Source: CATQHP01 sp965214915
GTDB taxonomy: Bacteria; Acidobacteriota; Terriglobia; Bryobacterales; UBA6623
Length of the DNA stretch: 64,000 nucleotides
Reading direction: 5' to 3'
NCBI GenBank assembly: GCA_965214915.1
Contig: CBDCCP010000002.1
Span: forward strand, 744,001 to 808,000
Below, piece after piece: positions 60,190-64,000 of this stretch. Below the pieces are notes generated by a model. It saw nothing but the letters and a program-made list of their open reading frames with translations, was not told where the DNA came from and made no database searches. Positions within the stretch are counted from its first letter, which is position 1, and each line of letters begins with the position of its first letter. Made by a program: the position numbers and the translations under genes.

Positions 60190-61670
60190 AAGCGCCTCGC
60201 TGCTTCGATTTCGTTCATGCGGCGGCGCAGCGCCCGGTCGAGCCGCTCGACGGCCTTTCGCACTTTCGGCCGCGGGTCGTCTATCAGATTGCGCTGCTCT
60301 CCCGGATCGCTGCTCAAATGATAGAGCTCGTCCATGCCCTCCCTGCTGTCGCGCACGAGCTTCCATTCCCGGGTGCGCCACATGCGTTGATCCGCCTTCT
60401 CGACGTGTTTCTGATTGTATTCGGCATAGAACGCCGTTCGCCACGGGATGCGTTTTTGCTCGAGCAGCGGCAGAAAGTTCTTGCCGCGGATCGGCGCGCC
60501 TTCCGGCAATGCCGCGCCGGCCATGGCCAGCAGAGTCGGAAACCAATCGACATTCAGCACGATCTCATCGACTGTCAACCCTGCGCGCAGGCGTTGCGGC
60601 CAGCGAACGACCGCCGGAGTCCGCAGGGAGTGGTCGTACATGTTGGCGCGCGGACCTCGATTGTCGGTCAGCAGCCAACGCCCGTTGCCCTTGTGCCAGA
60701 GTCCATGATGGCTCAGGTTGTAGCCGTGATCGCTACTGAAGACGACGACCGTATTATCCGCCGTCCCCGTCTCGTCGAGAACGTCCAAGATGCGGCCTAC
60801 GTTGCGGTCGACGCTCGCCACCGACGCCAGATATTCGCGCATCATGCGCTTGGCCCGCGGAATATCGAGCTTGGGGTAGTCGGCCTGAGGCAGTATCGGG
60901 TCGAGGCCGCGGAACGGCTTCCAGTCCGCGGCGCTCAACGGCAGCCAGGTTCGGTCGCCGTCGGGCGTTCTGTTCGCGGTATTGGCGTGCGGCGCCCAGT
61001 AGTGAACGTTGACCAGGAAGGGATGTTTTCCGTCCCGTGAGCGAATGAAGCGAATCGCCTCGTCGGTCAGAATGTCGGGCGTGTATCCGCGGATGACCTT
61101 GACCGCTCCGTCGGATTCCACCTTGGGATCTTTGGAAATGCCCGCTCCGTTGCGAAAGCCGTAAAACCGGTCGTAGCCGTTGCGCGTGGGCAGATGCTCA
61201 TCGCGAGAGCCGAGATGCCACTTGCCGATGAACAACGTTTCGTACCCGGCGGCCTGCAAGATCTTCGGCCACGTCGGAATCGCGGGATCGAGGCCGTTAT
61301 CGGGTTCGGCGCCCGCATTGAGATAATCGGTGATGCCCAGTTCGGAGCCGTAGCGACCGGTCATCAAGCCCGCCCGCGACGGGCTGCAAACAGGGGTTGT
61401 CGTGAAAGCGTTCGTAAACGCCGCGCCTTCCCTGTAGAGGCGGTCGATGTTCGGCGTGCGCGCCTGGTTGTTGCCCAAGGCGCCGATGGTCCAGGCGGCC
61501 TGATCGTCGGCGTACAGAAAGACGATATTCGGCCGCGGGGCGGCCGCTCCTGTTATCGCCGTGCTGAGCAGCGCAAGACAGAGATGGCGTTTCGCGGACA
61601 ACGCTCCCCATTGTACGACAGAGGCCTTCAAATTGAAACCGAATCCGGCGATAGTGAAATGCGGTTTCAT
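60186..61670 (-). CDS. Exported sulfatase
   Basis: The 494-residue protein has an N-terminal export region (HLCLALLSTAITGAAA). RPNIVFLYADDQAAWTIGALGNNQARTPNIDRL (metal-binding DD) follows, then the formylglycine signature PVCSPSRAGLMTGRYG. IGKWHLGSRDEH and VVFSSDHGYNLSHHGLW complete the site. The start is the ATG at 61670; an internal TTG nearer the hydrophobic stretch is possible. It desulfates an extracytoplasmic substrate. It overlaps DUF1553 by 4 bp and begins 27 bp after the dicopper/TPR gene. Confidence 0.9.
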   Translation of the reverse strand: MKPHFTIAGFGFNLKASVVQWGALSAKRHLCLALLSTAITGAAAPRPNIVFLYADDQAAWTIGALGNNQARTPNIDRLYREGAAFTNAFTTTPVCSPSRAGLMTGRYGSELGITDYLNAGAEPDNGLDPAIPTWPKILQAAGYETLFIGKWHLGSRDEHLPTRNGYDRFYGFRNGAGISKDPKVESDGAVKVIRGYTPDILTDEAIRFIRSRDGKHPFLVNVHYWAPHANTANRTPDGDRTWLPLSAADWKPFRGLDPILPQADYPKLDIPRAKRMMREYLASVASVDRNVGRILDVLDETGTADNTVVVFSSDHGYNLSHHGLWHKGNGRWLLTDNRGPRANMYDHSLRTPAVVRWPQRLRAGLTVDEIVLNVDWFPTLLAMAGAALPEGAPIRGKNFLPLLEQKRIPWRTAFYAEYNQKHVEKADQRMWRTREWKLVRDSREGMDELYHLSSDPGEQRNLIDDPRPKVRKAVERLDRALRRRMNEIEAARRL

Positions 61671-61697
61671 ATATCGTTACTGCCGGTTCCGATTTAG

Positions 61698-63587
61698 CTA
61701 GAACTCCGCAAGCGCCTTTTGGGCGAGGGCGGCAGCTTGCGGGTAGTCGCCGGCGGCGGCCGCCTGGTAATGTCGGCGCGCCGCCTCCGCGTCTCCGGCC
61801 GCTTTGTAGAGTCCGGCGAGATTGTAATGCACGGTTCCTAGGCCGGGGTCGATTTCGAGCGCTTTTTCGTAGATTGCCGCCGCTTCGTCGAAGCGGCGGA
61901 GAGATACGAGAACCGCGCCGAGGTTGCCGTAGGCGTCGGCATATCGCGGATCGACCCCGATAGCGGTCTGGAGTTGCCGCTCGGCCTCCTCCACTTCGCC
62001 CTTGTTGGCCAACGCGACGGCAAGATTGTTGTATGAGGGGCCGTGGCCGGGATCCGCCCGGATGGCCTTGCGGTAGTAGGCGACGGCGTTCTCGATATCC
62101 CCCTTGAGGTTCCAGGCCACTCCAAGGTTGTGCAGAATGAAAACGGACGGCGGCGACTTGGCCGCCGCCGCCGTTTCGAAGTGCTCGACAGCCCGCTCGA
62201 CCTCACCGGACTGGAGATAGCGGTAGCCCAGATCGACGCGTCGAGGCAGATCGTCCGGATCGACTTCGAGTTGTTTCTTGAGACCGGCGATTTGAGCCGC
62301 GGCCTCTTTCGTCTGGAACTTCTCGGCCAGAATTTTACGCTCGGCGGCTGTTGCAGGCAGCACTTGAAGCCAGAGATCGCCCATCTCCTGAGAGGTTTTC
62401 CAGCCGTAGGTCACGCGCTGTGGGGGCCGGCTCGGATTGCGGGGGTTGCCGGCGGAATTGTCGTAGCGGAAGCGCGTAAACAGCACGCTCCCCTTGGGCA
62501 GGAATACCGGTTGTTTATAACGGTATTCATCCTGCCAGTCGAAGCTCCAGTCGTCGATTCGCAACAGGGGCCGGCGCGGCCCGTCGGGCAGCATGGCCCA
62601 TGCCTCGATCGATTTACCCAGGTAGTGGGCGTGGGCGTACACGTTCAGGACCTCGACAGCGACGGGCAAAACGAAAGAGTCTTCGGTGCGATAGTTCTGC
62701 TCGCCTGCCGGGATGTCGATCGTGTTTTTTCCCAACCTCAGAATGAAGGGCTTGCGGGACGGCGCTCGATCGGTGAAATAAAGTCCCAGCGCCGCCCGGA
62801 TCGTTTCCGGCTTGCCGGTCGGAACCATGTGCAGTTCGAGCACCAGGTCCGTCCCGGGCTCCAACGTCCAGGCCATGTCCGGCGGACGGAGAACCGGTTG
62901 CTTGCCCGGCGTCCAGCCGATCCAGTGCCCTTCGGGATCGAACACGGCATCGAGCGCCATGCCGCCGTCGAATCCCGCTTCGGCGGTCAACGCATCTTGC
63001 GCCCGCGAGCGCCCGGAGCGGTCCAGCAACATCCGCGCGTGGTGTACCAGACGGGCGTTTCCGGGCCGGAATTCGAATCCGCGCACGAAGCGGCGCTTGG
63101 CGCCCGGGATGGGGATCACGAAGTTGTGGAAGACATCGGGGCCGTCGGCGGGCACGGAGAACGCTTCGGTCATTGCGACGATGAGGTCGGGCGCGCCGAG
63201 GCGCCAGCCCGCGGGCCAAGCCGGTTGCGGCGGCAGATCGGCCGGATCGCCTGCCGCCAAGTCGCCGTCGAGCCAGGCGAGAAGAGTGCGGCGCTCCGCG
63301 GGCGTCAGACTGCGGTCGCCGGCGAACTCTCCGTGCCCCGCCGCGGGCGGCCAAGGCGGCATGTAGCCGCTGCGTACGACGGCTTGGATCGACTTCGACC
63401 GCTTGGCGACGTCCCGATAGCTCAGCAGCGGGAAGGGGCCGGCCTCGCCGGGCCGGTGGCAGCCGGCGCAGCGCTTCCAGACGATGCGCGCAATGTCTCG
63501 ATTGAACGTCGGCTCGGCGGCCGCCGACTGTGCCGTGAACGCTAGGGCTGCAAGCGAGAAACCGGCGCAAAGGCCCTTCACAGCCAT
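61698..63587 (-). CDS. Cytochrome c / PHM-like dicopper monooxygenase / TPR fusion
   Basis: The 629-residue exported protein (signal ending SAAAE) has three parts. Residues ~27-110 form a cytochrome c-like domain with CAGCH (40-44) and a GYMPPWPP distal loop. Residues ~130-410 look like the two-domain fold of copper type II ascorbate-dependent monooxygenases: HH at 182-183, H253 in ELHM, HAH at 319/321 and M402 in SQEMGDLW, which parallels the full CuH/CuM ligand set of peptidylglycine monooxygenase. Residues ~425-629 are TPR repeats. The start is the ATG at 63587; a longer frame uses an unlikely TTG. Substrate unknown; copper-dependent hydroxylation in the envelope is an inference. Confidence 0.82.
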   Translation of the reverse strand: MAVKGLCAGFSLAALAFTAQSAAAEPTFNRDIARIVWKRCAGCHRPGEAGPFPLLSYRDVAKRSKSIQAVVRSGYMPPWPPAAGHGEFAGDRSLTPAERRTLLAWLDGDLAAGDPADLPPQPAWPAGWRLGAPDLIVAMTEAFSVPADGPDVFHNFVIPIPGAKRRFVRGFEFRPGNARLVHHARMLLDRSGRSRAQDALTAEAGFDGGMALDAVFDPEGHWIGWTPGKQPVLRPPDMAWTLEPGTDLVLELHMVPTGKPETIRAALGLYFTDRAPSRKPFILRLGKNTIDIPAGEQNYRTEDSFVLPVAVEVLNVYAHAHYLGKSIEAWAMLPDGPRRPLLRIDDWSFDWQDEYRYKQPVFLPKGSVLFTRFRYDNSAGNPRNPSRPPQRVTYGWKTSQEMGDLWLQVLPATAAERKILAEKFQTKEAAAQIAGLKKQLEVDPDDLPRRVDLGYRYLQSGEVERAVEHFETAAAAKSPPSVFILHNLGVAWNLKGDIENAVAYYRKAIRADPGHGPSYNNLAVALANKGEVEEAERQLQTAIGVDPRYADAYGNLGAVLVSLRRFDEAAAIYEKALEIDPGLGTVHYNLAGLYKAAGDAEAARRHYQAAAAGDYPQAAALAQKALAEF

Positions 63588-63676
63588 AATTCTAGCTTGG
63601 GGTTCTTGGCGCCGACGCAACCGGCCGACCCGAAACCGGACCGGCCGTGTTGCGCCCCGAAGGATCGGATCGAGAA

Positions 63677-64000
63677 CTAGAACTCGAACCGCAGGCTGAA
63701 TTGCGTTTCGCGGCCCGGTCTGGTGGATGTGACGCGCCCGAAGCCTCCGCGAATGGCGTCGGAGCCTCCGCCGCGCGTGTTCGTATCGACGCCGCCGAAA
63801 TTGGTGTGGTTCAGGGCGTTGAACAAATCGACCCGGATCTGCACCCGCATGCCTTCTTCGTTGAGCTTGAGACTCTTGGAGAGGGACATGTTGACCGTCC
63901 AGGCGCCTGGGCCGTAGATCGAACGCCGCCCCAGCGTACCCGGGCGAATCGTGCGGTTGCCGCGCACATTGCGCGGCACGTTCTGAAAAGCATCCGGGTT
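63677..64000 (-). CDS. Oar-type TonB-dependent receptor, C-terminal end only
   Basis: The frame is open to the right edge. It encodes barrel strands (GPGAWTVNMSLSKSLKLNEEGMRVQIRVDLFNALNHTNFGG) and ends RPGRETQFSLRFEF, the standard C-terminus of Oar-like receptors. Most of the gene lies outside the window. It is 89 bp upstream of the dicopper/TPR gene on the same strand and may head the cluster. Confidence 0.82.
   Translation of the reverse strand, partial: NPDAFQNVPRNVRGNRTIRPGTLGRRSIYGPGAWTVNMSLSKSLKLNEEGMRVQIRVDLFNALNHTNFGGVDTNTRGGGSDAIRGGFGRVTSTRPGRETQFSLRFEF

Noticed and set aside
1..64000. CRISPR arrays
   Set aside because: No regularly spaced short repeats were seen on reading both strands.

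Overview
The window looks like a chromosomal segment of a high-GC member of the Acidobacteriota (Bryobacterales/Solibacter-like is my best guess; no rRNA is present to confirm). The reasons are very large Oar-type TonB-dependent receptors with an N-terminal carboxypeptidase-regulatory domain, repeated pairs of planctomycete-type cytochrome proteins (DUF1549/DUF1553) with DUF1501 proteins, a TPR + ASPIC/UnbV (CRTAC1) pair, Tat-exported Gfo/Idh/MocA oxidoreductases, and sulfatases. No CRISPR array, rRNA, prophage core or replication origin was seen. One tRNA (Thr, CGT) is present.

Layout. 1-7.6 kb: a DUF1553/DUF1501 pair (the latter cut by the window edge) and an Oar-type receptor, all on the minus strand. 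7.8-11 kb: a plus-strand TPR gene abutting a CRTAC1-family gene. 11.2-18.5 kb: a beta-helix protein, then a compact operon read leftwards as DUF1501, DUF1553, glutaredoxin-like, hydroxyacid-oxoacid transhydrogenase. 18.8-25.1 kb: an accessory zone with a DUF433 antitoxin plus a nonsense-mutated DUF5615 toxin between two direct copies of a DUF1501 5' end, a DUF429 gene cut by an IS5 element, an RHH-MNT/HEPN toxin-antitoxin pair, and several promoter-plus-5'-end gene remnants. 25.3-36.2 kb: a second Oar-type receptor, a TPR lipoprotein, the tRNA, a RelE/XRE module, a beta-propeller protein, a sugar-isomerase-like enzyme and a cytochrome c/PQQ dehydrogenase pair. 36.4-41 kb: a DUF262/HNH defence-type gene, a PadR regulator with a perfect operator palindrome and its membrane partner, and a decayed methyltransferase tail. 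41-43 kb: enoyl-CoA hydratase and pyrimidine-nucleoside phosphorylase. 43-46 kb: a graveyard of IS110 and integrase-type transposase pieces interrupted by phage tape-measure-like fragments. 46-48.4 kb: htpG-hspQ. 48.4-50.6 kb: a sulfatase and a VapBC module.

50.7-64 kb is the most coherent accessory system. It is a minus-strand run of tightly packed genes, read right to left: an Oar-type receptor, a cytochrome c / PHM-like dicopper monooxygenase / TPR fusion, a sulfatase, DUF1553, DUF1501, a TIM-barrel isomerase, two Gfo/Idh/MocA oxidoreductases and a large glycoside-hydrolase-like protein. Nearly every product carries a Sec, Tat or lipoprotein export signal. I infer a SusD-less envelope locus for a sulfated or oxidised glycan in which uptake, desulfation, copper and haem redox chemistry and sugar oxidation take place outside the cytoplasm. 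The substrate cannot be read from the sequence.
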